NCBI RefSeq assembly: GCF_900111865.1
Contig: NZ_FOJS01000009.1
Coordinates: 1-64,000 of the forward strand
DNA: 64,000 bases
Reading direction: 5' to 3'
From: Parageobacillus thermantarcticus
GTDB lineage: Bacteria > Bacillota > Bacilli > Bacillales > Anoxybacillaceae
Shown: positions 1 through 7,195 of the stretch, piece by piece
How positions within the stretch are numbered: the first letter of the stretch is position 1
Layout of the letters: every line of letters begins with the position of its first letter
Program-made: the position numbers and the translations under genes
Notes under the pieces: model-generated
What the model was told of the DNA's origin: nothing
The model's input: only the letters and a program-made list of their open reading frames with translations
Databases searched by the model: none

Positions 1-322
1 CTTTGCTTGAAGTGGGAGCTTCTCAGTTCCACGACGAGAGCAACCTTTCGTCTCCCTGAGCGTAACTTCGGGTCGTCCCAACCCTAGGTGTCCGATGTGA
101 CAGAAGTTCTTTTGCACCTTGGCTATTTTACGAGTGGAAGGATCTGCTTGGTTTTCGCCGACTCATTTGTCCACTCAACCCCATATAGCCACTTATCAAA
201 GAACATGGTATACATTTAGTTTATCATGCGTTTTGGCTAACGCCAATCGAAATTCATCTCCCGCTTATCGCTGGGCTATGCCCTTCACGCGCTTGAAGCG
301 GGAGACTTCTTTCGGAACTATG
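1..322 (-). mobile_element. IS200/IS605 (IS1341-type) element, internally deleted, cut by the window edge
   Basis: Read on the minus strand, positions 320 to 260 form a left-end-like structure: CTCCCGCTT pairs with AAGCGGGAG around an inner GGGC/GCCC hairpin, typical of IS200/IS605 ends. Positions 170 to 1 are open on the minus strand and encode a peptide with GRPEVTLRETKG, which resembles the C-terminus of TnpB proteins. That stretch runs into CTCCCACTTCAAG at the window edge, one arm of a right-end hairpin whose partner lies outside. No tnpA and no TnpB core fits between the ends, so I infer a non-autonomous derivative of about 350 bases. The flank on the left-end side reads TTTTAA, a plausible TnpB-type target motif. 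The exact boundary near 322 is uncertain. Confidence 0.6.
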
Positions 323-522
323 TTAAAATTACTCATGTCAGCGGAGACGGAACGGTTAATTTTGGGGATGTATTACAAATTGCACCAAAAAGTACACTTA
401 AATCAAATACTGGCTCTGGCGGCAGCAATAACGGCGATTTTCTTCAAACAAATACGTTTGCGAGCTTTACCAACACCGGCGACCAGGATGTTGTTGATTC
501 CAATACTGCTGCAAATAATTAA
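322..522 (+). pseudogene. GerPF/GerPA-like spore protein, 5' end removed by the IS insertion
   Basis: The frame starting at 325 reads KITHVSGDGTVNFGDVLQIA, continues with a SGGSNNGDF segment and ends DSNTAANN before a TAA at 520-522. This is the GerPF/GerPA family pattern (VNFGD..., TGSGG...GDF, ...NTAAN). The normal first residues, about MPxxxxxx, are missing: the reading frame enters directly from the mobile-element end at about 322. The lost codons should lie on the far side of the element, outside the window. It is a paralogue of the gerP genes that follow, and the sigma-K promoter of gerP begins only eight bases after its stop. It is probably not expressed as a normal protein. Confidence 0.72.
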
Positions 523-529
523 AACGCTC

Positions 530-557
530 ACGTTTTTACCACCGCGCCCATACACTA
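530..557 (+). promoter_or_regulatory. Sigma-K-type promoter of the gerP operon
   Basis: AC at 530-531, a 17-base spacer, then CATACACTA at 549-557. This matches the sigma-K consensus (AC, 16-17 bases, CATANNNTA) exactly. The gerPA start lies 32 bases beyond the -10 box. The gerP operon of B. subtilis is known to be transcribed in the mother cell by sigma K. Confidence 0.8.
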
Positions 558-588
558 TGATAAGAACAAAGAGAAAGGTGCATTCCTT

Positions 589-810
589 ATGCCAGCATTT
601 GTCGGAGTCGTTAAATTAAATAGTATTGCAAGCAGCGGCGTGTTTCATATTGGAGATGTGTTTGCGATTTCGCCTCAAAGCGTTGTCAAAACATTCGCCG
701 GCGCCGGCTCGTTTAACACGGGGGATGGTCTGCATGTTTACAACTATTATAGCAATACAAATATCAATGACGCGGATATCGCCGATGAAAATGTAGTAGC
801 CAACGCTTAA
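589..810 (+). CDS. gerPA: Spore germination protein GerPA
   Basis: A 73-residue protein starting [13 protein letters not shown] and containing [13 protein letters not shown] and GSFNTGD, the GerPA signature. In Bacillus, GerP proteins are made late in the mother cell and are needed for germinants to pass the spore coat and reach receptors at the inner membrane; the biochemical activity is unknown. The ATG at 589 is preceded by GAGAAAGGTG at 571-580. First gene of a six-gene operon in the order A to F, 14 bases before gerPB. Length agrees with the family. It is similar to the truncated GerPF-like protein just upstream and to GerPF, so the family has duplicated locally. Confidence 0.93.
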   Translation: MPAFVGVVKLNSIASSGVFHIGDVFAISPQSVVKTFAGAGSFNTGDGLHVYNYYSNTNINDADIADENVVANA

Positions 811-824
811 AGGAGGAGAAGAAA

Positions 825-1049
825 TTGAATTTTTACATTAATCAAAGTATATGTATTTACCAATTGAAAATTGGCTCTGTCACGAACTCATCCGTATTAC
901 AAATCGGCAGTGCAGGCAGCATCCAAGCGCTTTCTACATTAATGAACACAGGAGGATATACGGAACCTGCTCCACAGGCGATCGCTACCGTTCCGCTTGC
1001 AGGAGAAGCAGTCGCTCCTCTCGTCCCGCTTCATGGACCAACTCGCTAA
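825..1049 (+). CDS. gerPB: Spore germination protein GerPB
   Basis: A 74-residue protein, MNFYINQSICIYQLKIGSV followed by SSVLQIGSAG and a proline- and alanine-rich tail. The YQLKIGSV and VLQIGSAG pieces are characteristic of GerPB. The start is a TTG at 825, supported by a strong AGGAGGAGAAG ribosome-binding site at 811-821; no ATG fits. Second gene of the gerP operon, 14 bases after gerPA and 6 before the first possible gerPC start. Its role is in coat permeability to germinants, as for the other GerP proteins; the molecular function is not established. Confidence 0.9.
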   Translation: MNFYINQSICIYQLKIGSVTNSSVLQIGSAGSIQALSTLMNTGGYTEPAPQAIATVPLAGEAVAPLVPLHGPTR

Positions 1050-1055
1050 AAAAGC

Positions 1056-1733
1056 ATGAAAGTGGTGATGACAACAACTGGTCGTCCATATATTGAAATA
1101 AGAAGGGACTTTGGAGAGGATGAGTTCACGATTATGCTCCTATATGATTATTTGATAAAGCTACGACGCTATTTGTCATGGCAAACAAAAAAAATACAGT
1201 CGATAGAACAGCGGCTTCTCCTTCTAGAAAATCAGTTAAAAGAACTGGAACAGCAACCGCGCACGACCATTGAACGAATCGAATACAAATTTGATCAATT
1301 AAAAGTGGAAACACTCGAAGGAACGTTAAATATTGGCATTACTCCTAACAATGCTGGCAACGTGATCGAAGATTTTGCCGTTCAACCTGAAAAAACAGTG
1401 GTTCCAAAGCCGGAACCCGTCTTATTCCGCAACATTCAAGAAAAAGTTCATAATTATTTAGAAAAGGAAGCAAAGGAGACGTTAAAAAGATTCGAAAAAC
1501 AGTACGCGCATCGTCTTGATGATGCGTATCGTCATTTTATTTTGCAAGACATTGCCCGGCAAGTAGACGAACGTATTCGTTTTTATTTGCACCAAAAAAT
1601 GAATAACGGATATGTTCCTACATCAGACAATGATGAGACCGTCGTAAACGAAATTTTTCAAAAAATAAAGGTGGATATCGAACAATCGCTTGACCTTTTT
1701 CTAAAACATTTGCCAAAACAAGGAGGAGAATAA
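1056..1733 (+). CDS. gerPC: Spore germination protein GerPC
   Basis: 225 residues as drawn. After about 27 residues comes a hydrophilic coiled-coil-like stretch (YLSWQTKKIQSIEQRLLLLENQ region) followed by a charged C-terminal half, the usual GerPC layout. GerPC is the largest GerP protein. The start is uncertain: ATG 1056 has a poor ribosome-binding site, ATG 1068 follows AAGTGGTG, and the family normally begins close to the MLLYDYL segment at 1134. A shorter product of about 199 residues is therefore possible. The 3' end overlaps the gerPD start by one base, implying translational coupling. Confidence 0.88.
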   Translation: MKVVMTTTGRPYIEIRRDFGEDEFTIMLLYDYLIKLRRYLSWQTKKIQSIEQRLLLLENQLKELEQQPRTTIERIEYKFDQLKVETLEGTLNIGITPNNAGNVIEDFAVQPEKTVVPKPEPVLFRNIQEKVHNYLEKEAKETLKRFEKQYAHRLDDAYRHFILQDIARQVDERIRFYLHQKMNNGYVPTSDNDETVVNEIFQKIKVDIEQSLDLFLKHLPKQGGE

Positions 1734-1918
1734 TGAATTATACCGTGATCAACCGCGATGTTCATGTTGGTGATATTCATGTGATAGCTGTAACAAGTTC
1801 CGCTATTTTTTTAATCGGGGATGCAGATGTCATTAATATCGCTTCCGCTTTTGACACTCCTCCAGAATCATTAATCATCGGACCGTTCGTTCCACTCATC
1901 CAAAGAGGAGAGCAGTGA
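1733..1918 (+). CDS. gerPD: Spore germination protein GerPD
   Basis: 61 residues: MNYTVINRDVHVGDIHVIAV, then SSAIFLIGDADVI, the short GerPD pattern of two GD-containing beta segments. It starts on the last base of gerPC, with AGGAGGAG just upstream at 1721-1728, and overlaps gerPE by four bases (ATGA). Part of the gerP germinant-permeability operon; it has no enzymatic motif. Length is close to the B. subtilis protein. Confidence 0.9.
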   Translation: MNYTVINRDVHVGDIHVIAVTSSAIFLIGDADVINIASAFDTPPESLIIGPFVPLIQRGEQ

Positions 1919-2343
1919 TGAAACGAACATCGATGGTGGAATATTTTCACGGAGAAACTTTTATTATTAGTTCTGTCCTACAAATCGGTGATTCACGAGA
2001 AATTACCTCGCGTTCTCGTGTTTTAGCAGTTCAACGACAATATGAATTATTTTTCGGCAGCGAAGGAGAAGGAATTTTTCCTACCTTTACAATGCCAATT
2101 CCAAAACTCCAAGCAAACCGTAACCGTATTTCCGTACAGACACTTCATCAATCTCCAATTATTTCGGTTCGCTCCATTCGTGTATTAGCGGCTTCCACTT
2201 CTGCTGTCGTTCATATTGGATCGACTTCTACTGTTAATGCAGAAGCAAGAATTAAACATATCCGCCAGCTTGCTCCGAATTTTTCAGCATCTTCTATGAA
2301 AAATACTCAAACACCCACACCAATAGTAAAGGATGAGAAATAA
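1915..2343 (+). CDS. gerPE: Spore germination protein GerPE
   Basis: 142 residues. It contains SSVLQIGDSREITSRSRVLA near the N-terminus and STSAVVHIGSTSTVNAEARI near the C-terminus: two copies of the strand-IGD/IGS motif seen throughout GerP proteins, joined by a variable linker. Start ATG at 1915 overlaps the gerPD stop, with AAAGAGGAG upstream. The stop overlaps the first base of gerPF. Function in coat permeability is taken from the family. Confidence 0.9.
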   Translation: MMKRTSMVEYFHGETFIISSVLQIGDSREITSRSRVLAVQRQYELFFGSEGEGIFPTFTMPIPKLQANRNRISVQTLHQSPIISVRSIRVLAASTSAVVHIGSTSTVNAEARIKHIRQLAPNFSASSMKNTQTPTPIVKDEK

Positions 2344-2564
2344 TGCCTTCTGTCGTCGGGCCCATTAAAATTAATAACGTCAGCAGCGGAGCGGTCGTAC
2401 AAATGGGAGATTGCCTTTATATCGCCCCAAAAGTGGCAACGAAAACAATGGCTGGTTCAGGAGGATTCAATACTGGAGATTTTGTCATTACGAACAACGG
2501 CATCAATTTAACAAACACGTTTGACTCTGATGCGTTTGACAGCAATGTAGCGGCAAACAACTAG
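2343..2564 (+). CDS. gerPF: Spore germination protein GerPF
   Basis: 73 residues starting MPSVVGPIKINNVSSG with VVQMGDCLYI, GSGGFNTGDFVITNNGI and a C-terminal SNVAANN: a full-length GerPF. It shows what the damaged gene at 322-522 lost, namely the first residues MPSVVGP or similar. Last gene of the operon, translationally coupled to gerPE and followed directly by an intrinsic terminator shared with the convergent sbcC gene. Confidence 0.93.
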   Translation: MPSVVGPIKINNVSSGAVVQMGDCLYIAPKVATKTMAGSGGFNTGDFVITNNGINLTNTFDSDAFDSNVAANN

Positions 2565-2568
2565 CAAA

Positions 2569-2600
2569 GCCGCCATTCCTCTAAGGAACGGCGGTTTTTT
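2569..2600. terminator. Terminator between gerPF and sbcC
   Basis: GCCGCC...CCT, a three-base loop, AGG...GGCGG, then TTTTTT at about 2595-2600. It follows the gerPF stop by five bases on the plus strand. The convergent sbcC gene ends at 2606. Confidence 0.85.
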
Positions 2601-2605
2601 CATGT

Positions 2606-5600
2606 TTACATTACTTCTAATTTCACACGCGTCCCCCGCCCGGACGGTTCCGCCGGCTCCACGATAAGCCGTTTCGGCAAGCGAGCGCGAATTTCTTGTA
2701 CATGGCTGATCACACCGACGGAAAGCCGCTGCGAATGAAGTTTCTCAAGCGCAGAAATAACGGTATCAAGAAGTTCGGCATCCAGCGTGCCAAACCCTTC
2801 GTCCAAGAAGAAAAACCGGAGCGGATATTCGCCGCGCAATTGAATTTGCGCCGACAGCGCCAACGCAAGCGATAATGACGTTAAAAACGTTTCTCCACCT
2901 GATAATGTTGTCACTGGCCGCCTTACTCCGCCATTGGCATCATCGCGAATGAGAAACCCTCCTTGCGAATCGACTTCCAACGAATAGCGCTGTCTCGTCA
3001 ACGAACTTAAACGTTCAGAAGCCATCCTTGTCACTTGAATGAGCTGTTCTTCCGCCAAAAACTCGACAAAGCTGTTTCCTTTTAAAACCGACTGCAAATG
3101 TTTATAACGGTCGACAAGAGCGGTCAGCTCTTGCTGTTTTTTCTCTAATTCGGCAAAACGTTTATGTTTTTCCGTTAATTCTTCCACTTTGTTTTGCGCG
3201 GCGCCTACTTGCTGCATCGTACCATCTACCTGTTGTTTCACTTCTTCGTATACAGCCTGCAATTGCTCCCATTGTTGTTGATTGATCGTTTCCCCTCCCA
3301 TCGCTTCGGCAAGCTGCTCGAGGCGATGCTGGGCATGTTGCACTTTTTGCCAATAAGCTTTGATTTGCTGTTCCCACTCGAAGCGTTTTTCCTCTGCTAC
3401 TTTTGCTTCTTTCACTTCGTTTTCGTCGGCAAACGCCGTTTTTTCCAATTCCTGAAGCCAACGCGATTTCGCTTCCTCATACTGCGCTTTTCCTTCTTCC
3501 AACGACTGCTGTATCGCTTTCGCCTCCGCTTCCAACGTTTGATATTGTTTTTGCGCCTGCAACCATCTTTGATAAGCTTGTTCTTCCTCTTTTTTTAAAT
3601 GAAGCAGCTGCTGTTCTATTTGCAAAAGTTGCTCTTCCATTTGCACCGTTCCCGCTTTTTCCAACAGCTGTTGCCGATAGCTGTCGATCTGCTGCTGTTT
3701 CGCCTTGTGCAACGAAACGAGCCGAACTTTTTCCGTTTCTATTTCCCGCAGTTGTTGGGCCAACTGTTCTTTTTCGCTTAATTTATTGTCAAGAAACGGT
3801 ATGCTGTCATCGATCCGTTTTTGCAATTGCCGGACGATTTCTTCACGTTTTCGCATTTCGTTGCGGATCGCTTCGATCTCCGTAAAAGAAAAGTCGGCAT
3901 ATTTTTCGCGCCAGCTTGCTTGTAATTGATTGTATTCATTGACGCGATGCTGCCATTCCGTTTGCAACTCTTGTATATCTTTTTCTAGCAATCTTATTTC
4001 ATGCTCGATCTTTTGTTGCGACGATTCGGCGTCACGCCATGTTTGCAGCGCCTGCTGAACGGCTTCTTTTAATTGTAAGCAATCTTGTTGCAACGCCTTT
4101 ACTTCCACGGCAATATCGATATTTTCTTCTACCTTCCATTTACTTACGTCGAACCGTTGAAACACCCAACCATTTCCGAGGAATTGCGCCAGTTGCTCCA
4201 GCTGCGCTTTTAATGCATGCAGCATTTGCATATACGATTGCCCTTGTTTTACATGCTGTTCAAACATAGCGATTTTCCCGCTGTTGCCATCATGGTGTTC
4301 ATATACATACGGATTCGGATGCTCACGCGATCCGCAAACAGGGCACGGTTCCCCTTCGCGAAGCTGTTTGGCAAGAACTGCCGCCATCTCCGCAGTTTTC
4401 GCCTGTTCCACTTTTTCCCGTTCTTGCTCAAGTTGTTGCTCATACCAATATATTAGTTTTTCTAGCTGCCATTGCCGCTCACAAACAGAATGATAGATTT
4501 TTTCTATCTTTTGAAATAAAAGATGCAATTTTTCTTTTGCCACTTCTGCTTGACGTTTTCGTTTTTCCGATTCTTCGTTTGCTTGCTGCTGCGCTTGCTG
4601 TTTTTGCGCCAGCCGCTGTTGAATACGTTGGAGCGCATCTGCTATTCTTTCGATTTGCTGTTTTTCATCGTATGCACGTTCAACCACTTCCTTTTGCTCT
4701 ATGGAAGCTAAATGCTTTTGCAACTCTATTTTCAGCATCTGTTGTTTTTCAAGCCCGCGTTCATATAGCGCTGCCGCTTCTTGCCACTGCTCACGTTTTT
4801 TTCGTTCTTCCTCTTCCACCCGGCGAATTTGTTTTTCCATTTCGTTTCGTTCCGCTTCAAGCGAACGAATTTGCGCCGCCAGTTGCTTTGCTTGGGACAG
4901 CTGTTCTTTTTTTGCCAACAAGTGGGGTTCGGAAGCGGCTTTTTCTTGGCGAACGCGATCATAATGGCGCATCGCCTTTTCATAAAACGCTTCAGCTTGT
5001 GCGAGCTTTTGCTGCAATTCATGCTGTTTCTGCACCGCATTGGCAACAAATCGGCGCGTTTCCTCATACCGTTCGAGATATGGCCATATTCGTTCTGCTT
5101 GTTCCGCGCGTTCTTTTTTATTTTCCAACGCGCGAATATGCGATTCTTCCATAGAAAAACGCGCTAGTTCCGCTTCAAGAGTTTCTTTTTCCTTTTGCCA
5201 TGCCCATAGCTGTTTATTTCGTTCTATTTTCACTTCCATCTCATGCAATTCTGCTTTCCGCTTTTTTAATAACTCCAAAAGCATGTCCAACTCTTGTTTC
5301 GCACGTTCGAGCGCTTCATTCGAGGCGTCTCCTAACCCCGTCTTCTCAGCGATCACTTCATTTAATTCACTGGAAATGGCGGCAAGTTTCTCTTTTAATT
5401 TTTTGTTTAACTTATCGCCATACGGCTCCAAGTGAAAAAGCCGCTGCAGCATTTGCCGGCGCTCAGCGCCTTTCAATGACAAAAATTCAGCGAATTTTCC
5501 TTGCGGCAGCACGACGGCGCGCGTAAAATCTTTCATCGTCAAACCAAGCAATTGCTCTACCGCTTTATTGACTTCCGTCGCTTTATCCGCCAGCACGACC

Positions 5601-5956
5601 GTTTCTTGTCCAACTTCGATAAGCCGACATATGCCGCTTTTTAACCGCCATTCATCGCCGCGCTTAAAGCTGCGCTCCACCGTATAGCGCTTCGTGCATG
5701 AAGCGTTTTCTAATTCAAACGTAAAAGAAACGAACAGTTCGTTTTCCGCGTGATTCATAATCCCATATGTATTGTTTGGCGCGCGTTCCACGCTGCCAAA
5801 TAGCGCAAGTGTCATCGCGTCTAAAATCGTTGATTTTCCGCTTCCCGTTGGACCGAAAATACCGAAAACGCCGCCTTCGCATAACGATTGGAAATCAATC
5901 GTTTGTTTTTCGCGGAAACTGTGCAAACCAGCTATCGTTAACGAAATCGGCTTCAC
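2606..5956 (-). CDS. sbcC: Exonuclease SbcC (SMC-like ATPase subunit)
   Basis: 1116 residues. The N-terminal ATPase half carries FGPTGSGKSTILDAMTLALFG (Walker A, about residues 34-54). Two long coiled coils follow, separated near residue 538 by the zinc hook CPVCG. The C-terminal half has the ABC signature TLSGGETFLTSLSLALALS and Walker B LRFFFLDEGFGTLD. With SbcD it forms the bacterial Mre11-Rad50 complex that opens hairpins and cleans DNA ends. Start is GTG at 5956, overlapping the sbcD stop by four bases (GTGA) behind GAGGCGG. Last gene of the addB-addA-sbcD-sbcC operon. Length and gene order agree with B. subtilis. Confidence 0.97.
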   Translation of the reverse strand: MKPISLTIAGLHSFREKQTIDFQSLCEGGVFGIFGPTGSGKSTILDAMTLALFGSVERAPNNTYGIMNHAENELFVSFTFELENASCTKRYTVERSFKRGDEWRLKSGICRLIEVGQETVVLADKATEVNKAVEQLLGLTMKDFTRAVVLPQGKFAEFLSLKGAERRQMLQRLFHLEPYGDKLNKKLKEKLAAISSELNEVIAEKTGLGDASNEALERAKQELDMLLELLKKRKAELHEMEVKIERNKQLWAWQKEKETLEAELARFSMEESHIRALENKKERAEQAERIWPYLERYEETRRFVANAVQKQHELQQKLAQAEAFYEKAMRHYDRVRQEKAASEPHLLAKKEQLSQAKQLAAQIRSLEAERNEMEKQIRRVEEEERKKREQWQEAAALYERGLEKQQMLKIELQKHLASIEQKEVVERAYDEKQQIERIADALQRIQQRLAQKQQAQQQANEESEKRKRQAEVAKEKLHLLFQKIEKIYHSVCERQWQLEKLIYWYEQQLEQEREKVEQAKTAEMAAVLAKQLREGEPCPVCGSREHPNPYVYEHHDGNSGKIAMFEQHVKQGQSYMQMLHALKAQLEQLAQFLGNGWVFQRFDVSKWKVEENIDIAVEVKALQQDCLQLKEAVQQALQTWRDAESSQQKIEHEIRLLEKDIQELQTEWQHRVNEYNQLQASWREKYADFSFTEIEAIRNEMRKREEIVRQLQKRIDDSIPFLDNKLSEKEQLAQQLREIETEKVRLVSLHKAKQQQIDSYRQQLLEKAGTVQMEEQLLQIEQQLLHLKKEEEQAYQRWLQAQKQYQTLEAEAKAIQQSLEEGKAQYEEAKSRWLQELEKTAFADENEVKEAKVAEEKRFEWEQQIKAYWQKVQHAQHRLEQLAEAMGGETINQQQWEQLQAVYEEVKQQVDGTMQQVGAAQNKVEELTEKHKRFAELEKKQQELTALVDRYKHLQSVLKGNSFVEFLAEEQLIQVTRMASERLSSLTRQRYSLEVDSQGGFLIRDDANGGVRRPVTTLSGGETFLTSLSLALALSAQIQLRGEYPLRFFFLDEGFGTLDAELLDTVISALEKLHSQRLSVGVISHVQEIRARLPKRLIVEPAEPSGRGTRVKLEVM

Positions 5957-7131
5957 TCTTCCGCCTCCCCCTCTTCTTCCTGTTCCGCCACCAGTTCTAA
6001 AAACAAGCGAACAAGCTCGTCGTCCGCCTTGCCGCCTGTTTGCCGCTCATAAAAGCGGCGGAACATCTCTTCCAATGATAATTGCTCCCGTTTGCTGCTC
6101 TCAATATGCTCCTCTTTTTCTGGAAAGACCGGACGAATATGGACAAAACCAGAATGAAGCTTGCGCAATCGGTAAATTTCTTCCATCGATAACGGCTGCG
6201 AAAGGTGAATTTCTAAATCAATCCATGCGGATCGGTCTTTTCCTTCCTCGCACCAACGATACACTTGGGCAATCCCTTCCGTCGCCTGCCATTTTACTAG
6301 CGGTTTGCCAGACGACAATGGAATTTCGGAAACTGCCGCTTTTTCCCCGGGTTTTACATCAATGATCGTAACCGATTTGGCATATCCTGCCTCGGAAAAG
6401 CTATATGCGAGCGGCGAGCCGGAATAGCGCGCTGCCGTTTCCGCACGTTTTACATCTTGCGGCCGATGCAAATGGCCGAGCGCGACATATTGGGCTTGTT
6501 TTGGCAAACTAGCGGCAGACACCGTGTAGGCACCGCCGACTTCGATCGGCCGCTCCGAATCGGATGTGCTCCCTCCCGCCACGTAAATATGGCTCATGGC
6601 TACGTTTACCGTCTTTTCCGAAAACGATGCGGCCATCGTCGCAAACAAATGGCGAATCCGCTCGTCGTATCGATCGCGCAAAGAAATTTCCGAATGTTCT
6701 TTGGACAGCAATTCCGCCAAACGCGATTCAGAAGGATACGGGAGCGGAGCGAGCATCATTGTTTCGTCTAACGCCGGCACTTCAATGCGATAGACGGTCG
6801 TATCCGGCCAGCCAAGCAAAAGGATGCCGTAATCGGCTACTAGTTTTGCAGCAGCGCTAATTCTTTCTGGATGATCATGATTGCCGGCAATAACGGCGAC
6901 AGGCCGCTTCCCTTTATCCGAAAGGCGAGCGAGACTTTCGTAAAACAATTGTTCGGCTGCCGCCGGCGGATTCACAGAATCAAACACATCTCCCGCCATT
7001 AGCACAACATCAATTTTTTCTTTTTCCACGATATCGACGAGCTCGTCAATAAATTGTTCCTGCTCCGGCAGCCGGCTCCTTCCTTCCAACGTTCTTCCTA
7101 AATGCCAGTCGGCTGTATGTAAAATGCGCAT
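5953..7131 (-). CDS. sbcD: Exonuclease SbcD (Mre11-like nuclease subunit)
   Basis: 392 residues from the ATG at 7131 (MRILHTADWHLGRTLEG), preceded by AGAAAGGA; a longer frame exists upstream, but homologues begin here. Phosphoesterase motifs are in order: DWHLG near the N-terminus, AGDVFD, AGNHDHPER, MSHIYV and LGHLH, the metal ligands of Mre11-type nucleases. It is the nuclease partner of SbcC and is coupled to it by a four-base overlap. 64 bases separate it from the addA stop, so the four repair genes are probably one transcript. Confidence 0.96.
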   Translation of the reverse strand: MRILHTADWHLGRTLEGRSRLPEQEQFIDELVDIVEKEKIDVVLMAGDVFDSVNPPAAAEQLFYESLARLSDKGKRPVAVIAGNHDHPERISAAAKLVADYGILLLGWPDTTVYRIEVPALDETMMLAPLPYPSESRLAELLSKEHSEISLRDRYDERIRHLFATMAASFSEKTVNVAMSHIYVAGGSTSDSERPIEVGGAYTVSAASLPKQAQYVALGHLHRPQDVKRAETAARYSGSPLAYSFSEAGYAKSVTIIDVKPGEKAAVSEIPLSSGKPLVKWQATEGIAQVYRWCEEGKDRSAWIDLEIHLSQPLSMEEIYRLRKLHSGFVHIRPVFPEKEEHIESSKREQLSLEEMFRRFYERQTGGKADDELVRLFLELVAEQEEEGEAEE

Positions 7132-7195
7132 ACGCTTTCGTTCCTTTCTCACTGAAAAGTGTTGGGAAAGGAGGCTCCATCTTTTCCCTTTTTCC

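Noticed and set aside
119-619. A 166-codon plus-strand frame across the IS end and the broken GerPF-like gene
   Set aside because: Its translation has no family pattern, while the other frame of 325-522 is clearly GerPF-like and the upstream part is an IS end read on the wrong strand.
3194-5526. Many open frames of 60-200 codons antisense to sbcC
   Set aside because: They arise from the biased codon composition of the long Gln/Glu-rich coiled coil; they are rich in Phe, Leu and Ser, and none has a ribosome-binding site or family pattern.
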